A stretch of DNA of 64,000 bases from Acidimicrobiaceae bacterium (GTDB lineage Bacteria > Actinomycetota > Acidimicrobiia > Acidimicrobiales > Aldehydirespiratoraceae): positions 21,244-85,243 of the forward strand of contig VYBO01000046.1 in the NCBI GenBank assembly GCA_009844405.1. The letters are read 5' to 3'. A program made the translations under genes and the position numbers. Positions 24,334 through 31,761 of this stretch are shown here, piece by piece; position 1 is the first letter of the stretch, and each line of letters starts with the position of its first letter. The notes beneath the pieces are model-generated. The model was given only the letters and a program-made list of their open reading frames with translations, was not told the DNA's origin and did no database searches.

Positions 24334-24368
24334 CGCTTCTCCGGGTCACAGATGGCCACCTACCGCGA

Positions 24369-24483
24369 AGGGCCGAGAACATGGTGACCGAGTGGGCCGA
24401 GCGGAACCGCCCGCGAGCTCCAGGATGCCTGGCAGCGAGCGGAGCGGCGCCGGCATCCCGGCAAGATCGCACCTTTGGAGTAG
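24369..24483 (+). pseudogene. Frameshifted remnant resembling a DUF4160 C-terminus
   Basis: Reads RAENMVTEWAERNR, then after removal of one C near 24410-24412 continues RELQDAWQRAERRRHPGKIA and PLE before a TAG stop. The pattern of a Trp-Ala helix, RELxxAW and a final IAPLE resembles the C-terminal end of DUF4160-type proteins. The N-terminal half is missing, so it is taken as a gene fragment. Confidence 0.4.
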
Positions 24484-24562
24484 CCGCAGCCGTCATGCGA
24501 TTGAACTCGACGTCGGAGCCTGCCGTCGGACAGCACCGACACTCGGCCCAGCAGCGGCGATG

Positions 24563-24592
24563 TTGCGGGATGCCGCCGCGGTGCGGTAGAGT
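24563..24592 (+). promoter_or_regulatory. Weak promoter candidate
   Basis: TTGCGG and TAGAGT are separated by 18 bp, 70 bp upstream of the ATG at 24662. A GGCAAGGAG ribosome binding site lies just before that ATG. Confidence 0.25.
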
Positions 24593-24661
24593 GCCGCCAA
24601 CACGACTTGACGGTTCGGCTCTGGGCGGTGCCGTCCGTCGCTGGAAGGCAAGGAGTGTGCT

Positions 24662-26006
24662 ATGACCATTTCCCGACCGATGTCTGTGAGGACTGTCTTC
24701 TTGGCGTTGTGCGCGGCTCTCGTCGCGGCGGCGCTTCTGGCGGTCGCCCCCCCCCCCCGCTGACGCGCAGACCGAGCCGGTAGGCGCGGTCATAGCCACC
24801 GCGACCTGGATTTGGACGTTCAACGACGACGGCACCATTGACGAGACCACTGATGCGGCGAAGAAATATCTGAACATCGTCGACAACTTCTTTCAGAAGG
24901 GCGCCACCTCCTACGGCACGTCCATCGAGTTCGAGGAAGTCATGCGTCGGGGTGTGCTGGCAGGCGAGAAGGTGACGGCCAGGTGCAGCCCCGACCACGT
25001 CTGCACCTGGAACGGCGGCGACGTGGACGATGACAGAGGCAAGGACTGCGACAGATCCTCCGACGGTTTCGATCCCTCCTGCAACTTCACGTTGACCTAC
25101 AAGGAGGTCGAGGTGCCCGAGGTGGTGGACTACGTGGATGTCTCGCAGGACGACGTCGACGCGCAGCGCGACCCGAAGGGCACGGTGCCGGCCGGCCCGC
25201 GCAGCCGCACCGCCACCTACAGCGTGCCGGGCCATCTGACCTGCGGAGACCTGTTCGGCCAGGCCTATGTTTGGACGGTCAAGGATGAGTTGCTGGTCGC
25301 GACGTACTATGTGGAGGTCTATTCGCGCGACGACAACGGCGACGTCGTCGTCCCGTTCGTGGTGACCGGATGCGTGCTGCGCGACCCGGACGAGCCGTAC
25401 CATCCGATCGTCGAGCAAGTCGACGCCAACGGCGACACGGTAATAGACTCCATGACCAATCTCCCGGAGCTGGTCAAGGCTTCAGAGCCTCAGATGCGCG
25501 GCGGGCGGCCCGTGACCGCCGGCGAGGTCCTGCCCGCCACCCGGGCCCCTGTCACCGACTGCAGCATGCTCGAAGGCACCCCCAGGGGCAGCGAGTGCGT
25601 CGTCACCTACCACGAGTACACGTCGCCGGACGCCGCCGGCGAGGTGCCGCGCCCGGCCACGGGCCGGCTGGCGAGCGTCACCCACCCCGGCGACGCCCCC
25701 GAGTACGAGCCGCCCACCGAGCGCGAGGTCGAAGCCTGCAACCGCCGCTCGGACCACGAGACCTGCATCAACAAGCTCGAGGCCGACGCGTTGAACGACT
25801 ACTACCGGGCGCTGGAGGCCCACGACGCGAAGGTCCAGCGCTACGAGCAGGAGCTCGACAACCTCGCCTACGACATCGACGACGACCCCGCCACCCCGGA
25901 GACGCTCCGGGGCGAGCCGTTCTGGGTGTGCACCTCCTACGAACAGTGGAAACGCGACGTCGAAGAGGGCTACACCACCGGACAGCGCTGCTACCTCGTC
26001 GGCTGA
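24662..26006 (+). pseudogene. Secreted Cys-rich protein, frameshifted at a 12-C tract
   Basis: From ATG 24662 (good AAGGAG site) the frame encodes a signal peptide, MTISRPMSVRTVFLALCAAL then VAAALLAVA, and runs into 12 consecutive C bases at 24747-24758, stopping at TGA 24761. Removing one C gives VAPPPADAQTEP, a proper signal-peptidase site (ADA-Q), and joins the long frame to 26006 without a stop; the full product would be about 447 residues. The mature part has paired cysteines and acidic stretches and matches no family I recognise. The break may be a real on/off slippage site, a decayed gene, or a homopolymer read error. Confidence 0.7.
24747..24758 (+). repeat. 12-base poly-C tract in a signal-peptide region
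   Basis: Twelve C in a row; eleven would restore the reading frame of the secreted protein. Such tracts are classical slippage sites. Confidence 0.9.
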
Positions 26007-26049
26007 CACCAGCCACCGGCGGCGCAGCCGCCGCAAAACCATCGAACAC

Positions 26050-26079
26050 CCGGGCCCCCGCCTACATGCGGGGGCCCGG
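26050..26079. terminator. Strong hairpin terminator
   Basis: CCGGGCCCCCGC, six bases, then GCGGGGGCCCGG: a perfect 12-bp inverted repeat 44 bp after the stop at 26006. A smaller GGCGGC-GCA-GCCGCC hairpin precedes it. No T tract, as usual in this GC range. Confidence 0.75.
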
Positions 26080-26186
26080 CGCTGTAGGCCGCAACCCGCG
26101 GTTCAGTTGCTCAGGTCGATTGTCACACAAGCCAGTCAAAGAGCGAGCGCGGATTGATCGGCGGCCAATCGCGTCGCAGGGTGGTC

Positions 26187-26235
26187 ATTTCCGCTCTTGT
26201 TCGCTTCGCTCACGGGCCGCTCGGGCCACGGCCCC
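26187..26235 (-). repeat. Dispersed repeat, copy C (reverse orientation)
   Basis: The complement of the element: CATTTCCGCTCTTGTTCGCT, then TCGCTCACGGGCCGCTCGGG and CCACGGCC. It lies in the 335-bp gap between the frameshifted secreted gene and the 26342 gene; the gap otherwise holds only hairpins and a promoter-like site. Confidence 0.85.
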
Positions 26236-26286
26236 GCCCGTACGGGCCGGGTCGCCCGCCTATCCGCGGGGCCTCAAAGTCAATCG

Positions 26287-26304
26287 TATAGTGCTGTCAA
26301 GCAC
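26287..26304 (+). promoter_or_regulatory. -10-like box overlapping a small inverted repeat
   Basis: TATAGT at 26287-26292 runs into GTGCT-GTCA-AGCAC (26291-26304), 38 bp before the ATG at 26342. This is how an autoregulated operon operator would look; no -35 box is clear. Confidence 0.35.
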
Positions 26305-26341
26305 GACCGGGATGCGATGGCCGGAGCTAGGATCGCCTCCG

Positions 26342-26776
26342 ATGACTGGCACGGGCTCTGACGCTGCTCAGGAGGAGTCGGGCGGACGGATGTCGCGCCG
26401 CTGCATGTTGCTGGAGGAGATCCCCGCGGAGATGGACGCCCCCGGCCGCGGCGCCGGCCATCTGCCCATCATGCAGTTCATCAAGGACTGGAACAACCAG
26501 CCCGAGTCACGGGCCCGTATGCTCGCGGACGCGCTGCCGGCAGGCACCGACACTGGGACCGCCGCCAAGATAGCGGCCGTGGTGCACGCACTCTGCGAAC
26601 GCGACGCCCATCCGCTGCCCGGCTGGATCGACGCTGCCGTCGCTTCTGAGGACGTCGCCCTCGTCGGCGCCGTCGATCTCGCCACACCGTACGGGCAGGA
26701 TGTGCGTGCCGGCGCCCCTGCGCCGTGCCGCCACCACCGCGTCTACTTCTCGACGAAGACCTTGTACTCGACATGA
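26342..26776 (+). CDS. Unknown protein, first gene of a nucleotidyltransferase pair
   Basis: 144 residues, not recognised. The body is helical (MQFIKDWNNQPESRARMLAD, then TAAKIAAVVHALCERD) and the end is APAPCRHHRVYFSTKTLYST, with Cys and two His in a row. Its stop overlaps the next ATG (ATGA), so the two are translated together. The arrangement of a small helical protein upstream of a nucleotidyltransferase recalls AbiE-like or other toxin-antitoxin systems, with this one as antitoxin candidate. That role is inference. Confidence 0.6.
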   Translation: MTGTGSDAAQEESGGRMSRRCMLLEEIPAEMDAPGRGAGHLPIMQFIKDWNNQPESRARMLADALPAGTDTGTAAKIAAVVHALCERDAHPLPGWIDAAVASEDVALVGAVDLATPYGQDVRAGAPAPCRHHRVYFSTKTLYST

Positions 26777-27435
26777 CGGAGCCTCCCGCGCGCCCCCGCC
26801 GCGGCCGTCTCCTCACAGCACACGACATAAGGCGGCTGCTGGGCGCGCTCAACGACTGCCTGCTCGATCTCGACTCGCGTCACCACCAAATCCTCGTCGC
26901 CGGCGGCGCTGCGCTGGCACTCATGTGGGAGGACCGCTCCACCCAGCATCGCGCCACCCGCGACATCGACGTCCTCGAGCACCGCTTCCGGTCTCCGCCC
27001 GAACGCCGCACCGGCGCTGTTGACCTGATCTCGATGCGCTTCCCGAAGGAAATGGTGCGCTCCATCCGGCTGATAGCCGAACTGGAGGACCTCCCCCACA
27101 ACTGGCTCAACACAAGCGCTGCCATCTTCACCCCCGACGGCGACATGCGCCCGCAGCTGCTGTATCAAGGAGAATGCCTGACCGTGCAGGCGCCCTGTGC
27201 GGAACTACTTCTCGCCATGAAGCTCTATGCAGCCCGAGAACACGACCTCGAAGATGCAACCAGACTCGCACACGATGCAGCCATCACGGAGCCCGCAGAG
27301 CTCGTCGCGCTCGTCGCTTCCGCCTACGGCGCCGATGCGGCCGAAGCCAGCACCCGCTTCGCGGCCCAGACGGCGCAGGAAATCCAGAGGCCTGCGACAA
27401 GCCGCAGCGACATGGACCCTGATGCAGACATATAG
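26773..27435 (+). CDS. Nucleotidyltransferase-fold protein (DUF6036/AbiEii-like)
   Basis: 220 residues. The segment ILVAGGAALALMWEDRSTQH followed by RATRDIDVLE is the GG...(x)DID pattern of a minimal nucleotidyltransferase. A later conserved-looking part is CAELLLAMKLYAAREHDLEDATRLA, often seen in AbiEii-like proteins where the Lys and DxxD stretch matter. I take ATG 26773, overlapping the upstream stop, rather than the longer frame at 26725. A decayed copy of its 5' end lies at 24256. Confidence 0.7.
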   Translation: MTEPPARPRRGRLLTAHDIRRLLGALNDCLLDLDSRHHQILVAGGAALALMWEDRSTQHRATRDIDVLEHRFRSPPERRTGAVDLISMRFPKEMVRSIRLIAELEDLPHNWLNTSAAIFTPDGDMRPQLLYQGECLTVQAPCAELLLAMKLYAAREHDLEDATRLAHDAAITEPAELVALVASAYGADAAEASTRFAAQTAQEIQRPATSRSDMDPDADI

Positions 27436-27471
27436 AATACGGTGCTGGTGCGCACACCTTCGGGAGGGGCC

Positions 27472-29946
27472 GTGACACAGGAGGCGCGGTGCGTGGTCAT
27501 CGGCGGCGGGGCCATGGGGGTCGGCCTGCTGTACTACCTGGCCCACGAGGGCTGGACCGACACCGTCCTGCTGGAGAAGGGCGAGCTGACCTCGGGGTCC
27601 ACCTGGCACGCGGCCGGGCTGGTCCCGAACTTCATCGGCGACCTGAACATGGCCAAGGTCCACCAGGAGGCGGTGGCCCTCTACCCCCGCCTGGAGGCCG
27701 AGACCGGGCTGTCGGCCGGCTGGCACGGCTGCGGCGCCATCCGGCTGGCCCGCACCGACCACGAGGTGGACTGGCACCGCTACGTGCACGCCATGCTCAC
27801 CCAGATCGGCGTCGAGTCGCACCTGATCGGTCCCTCGGAGATCTGTGAGCGTCACCCGCTGCTGGAGGACCTCAGCGACGTGAAGCTCGGGTTCTACACC
27901 CCTGACGACGGCTGGACCGACCCGTCGGGCTGCACCAACGCCATGGCCCGGGGTGCCCGCAACCTCGGCTGCGAGATCCGGCGCCACACGATGGTCACCG
28001 GCATGAGCCACCTGCCCGACGGGCGCTGGGAGATAGTCGCCACCCCCGGCGGCATGAAGACGGCCGCCAACGGCGAGACCGCCGACAGCTACCGGATCGT
28101 GTGCGACCACGTCGTGAACGCGGCCGGCCACTACGCCCCCCAGCTCGGGGCCATGGTCGGGCTGGACGTGCCCGTGGTCTCGGTCATCCACCAGTACCTG
28201 GTCACCGAGCCCATGCAGGCCATGATCGACCTCGGCTTCGAGCCGCCGGTGACCCGCGACCCCCGGGCGTCGTGCTACTACCGCCGCGAGATCGACGGCC
28301 TGCTGGTCGGTCCCTACGAGATGTCCGACTCCCGGGTCTACGGCGTCGAGGGCATCGACTGGGACCACGACTTCCACCTCACCGGCGAGAACGTCGACGT
28401 GCTCGAGGAGTGCTTGGAGTACACGGCCATGCGCATACCGGCCTTCGCCGAGGCCGGCATCAAGCAGATTGTGTCGGGCCCCATCACCCACACCCCCGAC
28501 TCCGGTTACCTCATGGGGCCGGCGCCGGGGTTGCGCAACTACTGGCACTGCAACGGCGCCTCCATCGGCATCACCCAGGGCCCGGGCGCGGGCAAGTACT
28601 TGGCCCAGTGGATGGTCCACGGCCAGACCGAGATCAACGTGCGGGGCATGGACCCCCGCCGCTTCGGCGACCACACCGGCCCCCGCTCGACCTTCGCCAG
28701 AGCCAAGGCCCGCGACGAGTACCACGAGATGTACCAGGTGCGCCTGCCCGGCGAGTACCGGGCCGCGGGACGGCCCCAGAAGACCGACCCGATCTACGAC
28801 CGCCTCGACCGTCTGGGAGCGGTGTGGCAGGAGGTGTACGGCTGGGAGCGGCCCCAGTACTACTCGCCCGACGGCACCGGCGAGCGTCACTCGTTCCGAC
28901 GCTCCGACGCCTTCGACCCGGTGGCCGGCGAGGTGCGGGGGGTGCGCGAGCGGGTCGGGATCGCCGACATCTGTGCCTTCGCCTCCTTCGAGGTGACCGG
29001 GGCCGGCGCTGCCGCCCTGCTCGACCGGCTGTCCGCCAACCGGCTTCCGGCCCGCGACGGAGGCATCCGGCTGACGCACATGCTCACCGACCTGGGTGGC
29101 ATCGAGTGCGAGATGACCATCGCCCGGCTGGCGCCCGACCGCTTCTACCTCACCTCGGCCATCATGGGCCAGAGCCACGACCTCGACTGGCTGGTGCAGC
29201 ACATTCTTGATGGCGAGGACGTCAAGGTCGCCGACGTCACCGACTCCACCGGCCTTCTGGCGGTGACCGGCCCCCGGGCCCGCGACGTGCTGGCGCCGCT
29301 CACCGGCGCCGACCTGGGCAACGAGGCGTTCCCGTGGCTGACCGCTGCAGAGGTCAGTGTCGCCGGGGTGCCGTGCCTGGCCCTGAGGGTGTCGTACGTG
29401 GGGGAGCTGGGCTGGGAGCTGCACTGCGGAATGGACCGCCTCGCCGAGCTGTACGACGCGGTGGTGGCCGCGGGCGAGCCCCACGGGATGGTCCACTTCG
29501 GCAGCTACGCCATGAACGTCATGCGCATCGAGAAGGCCTACAAGGCGTGGGGCTCGGAGCTCACCACCGAGATCACCCCCATCGAGGCTCGCCTCGAGCG
29601 CTTCATCGACCTCAACCGGCCGTTCATCGGCCGCGACGCCACCGTGGCCCGGCGCGACCAGGCCGAGCCGCTGTCCATGGTGCTGGTGTACTGCGAGGTG
29701 GACGCTGCCGACAACGACGTGCGGGGCAACGAGCCCGCCTTCGACGGCGTCGGCAACGTCATGGGCATCGCCACCAGCGGCGCCTGGGGCCACACCGTGG
29801 GCCGCAGCCTGGCCTTCGTTTACGTGGCCCCGGAGTTCGAGGCGCCCGGATCGACTTTCGAGCTCGACCTGCTGGGGGAGCGCCGGGCATGCACGGTGCT
29901 GGCCGAGCCTGCCTACGACCCGGCCAACACTGCGCCGCGTGCGTGA
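27472..29946 (+). CDS. Second FAD-dependent dimethylglycine/sarcosine dehydrogenase-family protein
   Basis: About 824 residues. It shares the domain plan of the 18578 protein: CVVIGGGAMGVG for FAD, STWHAAGLVPNF with the FAD-linking His, a central oxidoreductase region, then a folate-binding GCV_T half with GGIECEMTIARLAPDRFYL and SYVGELGWELHCGMDRLAELYDA. The two proteins are clearly different in sequence, so they probably act on different N-methyl substrates. GTG 27472 has GGAGGGG just upstream; a GTG at 27442 is possible. Directly upstream of the MttB-family gene with an 18-bp gap. Confidence 0.84.
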   Translation: MTQEARCVVIGGGAMGVGLLYYLAHEGWTDTVLLEKGELTSGSTWHAAGLVPNFIGDLNMAKVHQEAVALYPRLEAETGLSAGWHGCGAIRLARTDHEVDWHRYVHAMLTQIGVESHLIGPSEICERHPLLEDLSDVKLGFYTPDDGWTDPSGCTNAMARGARNLGCEIRRHTMVTGMSHLPDGRWEIVATPGGMKTAANGETADSYRIVCDHVVNAAGHYAPQLGAMVGLDVPVVSVIHQYLVTEPMQAMIDLGFEPPVTRDPRASCYYRREIDGLLVGPYEMSDSRVYGVEGIDWDHDFHLTGENVDVLEECLEYTAMRIPAFAEAGIKQIVSGPITHTPDSGYLMGPAPGLRNYWHCNGASIGITQGPGAGKYLAQWMVHGQTEINVRGMDPRRFGDHTGPRSTFARAKARDEYHEMYQVRLPGEYRAAGRPQKTDPIYDRLDRLGAVWQEVYGWERPQYYSPDGTGERHSFRRSDAFDPVAGEVRGVRERVGIADICAFASFEVTGAGAAALLDRLSANRLPARDGGIRLTHMLTDLGGIECEMTIARLAPDRFYLTSAIMGQSHDLDWLVQHILDGEDVKVADVTDSTGLLAVTGPRARDVLAPLTGADLGNEAFPWLTAAEVSVAGVPCLALRVSYVGELGWELHCGMDRLAELYDAVVAAGEPHGMVHFGSYAMNVMRIEKAYKAWGSELTTEITPIEARLERFIDLNRPFIGRDATVARRDQAEPLSMVLVYCEVDAADNDVRGNEPAFDGVGNVMGIATSGAWGHTVGRSLAFVYVAPEFEAPGSTFELDLLGERRACTVLAEPAYDPANTAPRA

Positions 29947-29964
29947 CGTGAGGAGGTGACGCTG

Positions 29965-31509
29965 GTGTCCGATGGATCAGGCGGCCGGCGCCGGGGAGGC
30001 GGGCGGGCCGGCCGCATCGCGGCCCGCCAGGCGCCGCTGGAAGCCGACGTCCGGCCGGTGCGCCCCGGGATGCCCGGCGGCAAGTTCGCCCCCTTGAGCG
30101 AGCCCGACATGCAGCAGGTGTACGACGCCGCGCTGGCGCTGCTCGAGGACGTCGGCATGGGCTCGCCCATCGAGGAGTTCGTCGACGTGGTCACCGCGGC
30201 CGGCGGCCATGTCGACGACGCCGGTCGGCTGCGCTATCCGAAGGGCGTGGTGGAGGGCGCCGTCGCCGCCGCCGCCAAGGAGTGGGTCTGGCACGGCTTC
30301 GATGACGACCGGTCCATCACCGTGGGCGGCGACCGGGTCCACTTCGGGACCGCCGGCGCCGCGGTCCTCATGTACGACCATGTGACCGGCGTCTTCCGTC
30401 CCTCCACCGCGGTCGACGTCTACGACTGCGCCCGCCTGGTGGACGTCCTCGACAACATCCACTTCTTCGTCCGCACCGTGGTGGCCCGCGACATGGAGGA
30501 CGCCCGCCTGCTCGACCTCAACACCGCCTACGCGGCCATGGCGGGCACCACCAAGCCCATCGGCACGTCGTGGTTCGAGCGCGAGCACGTGTACGAGACG
30601 GTGGACATGTTCGACATGGCGCTGGGCGGACCGGGCGAGTTCCGCAAGCGGCCCTTCGTGGCGGCCAACAACACGTTCGTGGTGCCGCCGCTGCGCTTCG
30701 CCGAGGAGTCGGCCAAGGCCATGGTGGCCCAGGTCGAGACGGGCATGCCCATCAACCTGCTGTCGGCCGGGCAGGCCGGGGCCACCTCGCCCGCGGCGCT
30801 GGCCGGGTCGCTGGCCCAGGCCCTGGCCGAGTGCCTGGCTGCGCTCACGGGCGTGAACCTGCTGAGCCCGGGCCATCCGTGCGTGATGGGCATGTGGCCG
30901 TTCGTGTCGGACCTGCGCACCGGCGCCATGAGCGGCGGCTCGGGCGAGGAGGGCATCCTCAACGCGGCCGCGGCCCAGTTGCTCAACTGGATCGGCCTGC
31001 CGTCGGGGGTGGCCGCCGGCATGGCCGACTCCAAGGTCCCCGACAACCAGTCCGGCTACGAGAAGGGCATCAACATCGCGCTGGCCGGCCAGGCCGGCGC
31101 CAACCTGGTGTACGAGTCGGCCGGGATGCTGGCCAGCATCCTGAGCTGCTCGCTGGAGGCCCTGGTGATCGACAACGACATGCTCGGCTCGATCAACCGC
31201 ACCGTGAGGGGGATCGAGGTGAACGAGGAGACCCTGTCGGCCGAGCTGATCGCCGAAGTGGTGTCGGGGCCGGGCCACTTCCTGGGCTCGCCGCAGACTC
31301 TGGACCTGATGCAGCGCGAGTACGTGTACCCCGAGATCGGCGACCGCGACACTCCCGACAACTGGCTCGACGCCGGAGGCAAGGACTCGCGGGCCCGGGC
31401 CCACGAGTACGTGCAGCGGGTGCTGGCCGAGCACCGCCCGGCCCACGTCAGCGCCGAGACCGACGACCGCCTCCGGTCCGCCTTCCCGATCCACCTGCCC
31501 CAGCAATAG
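29965..31509 (+). CDS. MttB-family (COG5598) methyltransferase, non-pyrrolysine
   Basis: 514 residues of the trimethylamine methyltransferase superfamily. Recognisable stretches are YDAALALLEDVGMGSPIEEF, HFGTAGAAVLMYDH, AAMAGTTKPIGTSWFE and AGQAGATSPAALAGSLAQ. There is no in-frame TAG, so it is of the non-pyrrolysine type, whose studied members demethylate quaternary amines such as glycine betaine onto a corrinoid protein. No corrinoid protein or its activase is in the window. GTG 29965 is chosen because AGGAGG lies eight bases upstream; the GTG at 29956 overlaps that site. Confidence 0.82.
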   Translation: MSDGSGGRRRGGGRAGRIAARQAPLEADVRPVRPGMPGGKFAPLSEPDMQQVYDAALALLEDVGMGSPIEEFVDVVTAAGGHVDDAGRLRYPKGVVEGAVAAAAKEWVWHGFDDDRSITVGGDRVHFGTAGAAVLMYDHVTGVFRPSTAVDVYDCARLVDVLDNIHFFVRTVVARDMEDARLLDLNTAYAAMAGTTKPIGTSWFEREHVYETVDMFDMALGGPGEFRKRPFVAANNTFVVPPLRFAEESAKAMVAQVETGMPINLLSAGQAGATSPAALAGSLAQALAECLAALTGVNLLSPGHPCVMGMWPFVSDLRTGAMSGGSGEEGILNAAAAQLLNWIGLPSGVAAGMADSKVPDNQSGYEKGINIALAGQAGANLVYESAGMLASILSCSLEALVIDNDMLGSINRTVRGIEVNEETLSAELIAEVVSGPGHFLGSPQTLDLMQREYVYPEIGDRDTPDNWLDAGGKDSRARAHEYVQRVLAEHRPAHVSAETDDRLRSAFPIHLPQQ

Positions 31510-31541
31510 GCTCGGCCGGAGATTCCCAGCAAGGAGGCGCC

Positions 31542-31739
31542 ATGAGGGTTCGCGTCGACCAGGATGCCTGCCAGGGCCACAACCGCTGCTACATGCTGGC
31601 GCCGGAGCTGTTCGACGTGGACGACGAGGGCACCGCCTTCGAGATCGGCGACGGCGAGGTGCCCGCCGAGCTGGAGGAGAAGGCCCGCCTGGCCTTCGAC
31701 AACTGTCCCGAGTACGCGGTCGAGCTGATCGAAGACTGA
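31542..31739 (+). CDS. Small ferredoxin of the P450-partner type
   Basis: 65 residues. The cluster motif is CQGHNRC near residues 10-16 and NCPEYA near the end: CxxHxxC...CP. The canonical second cysteine is replaced by His, as in several actinobacterial [3Fe-4S] or His-ligated [4Fe-4S] ferredoxins that serve cytochromes P450. A clear AAGGAGG precedes the ATG. It lies between the MttB-family gene and the EF-G-like gene; the only P450 in the window is 31 kb away. Confidence 0.85.
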   Translation: MRVRVDQDACQGHNRCYMLAPELFDVDDEGTAFEIGDGEVPAELEEKARLAFDNCPEYAVELIED

Positions 31740-31761
31740 TCAACAGGAGGAATGGGCAAGC

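Noticed and set aside
27205-29793. 862-codon frame antisense to the second dehydrogenase
   Set aside because: Composition is Gly/Val/His/Arg-rich without domains, and the plus-strand frame carries clear catalytic motifs. Such antisense frames are normal in this GC range.
29965-31509. Pyrrolysine-containing trimethylamine methyltransferase
   Set aside because: No in-frame TAG codon is present and the frame is continuous, so it belongs to the non-pyrrolysine branch.
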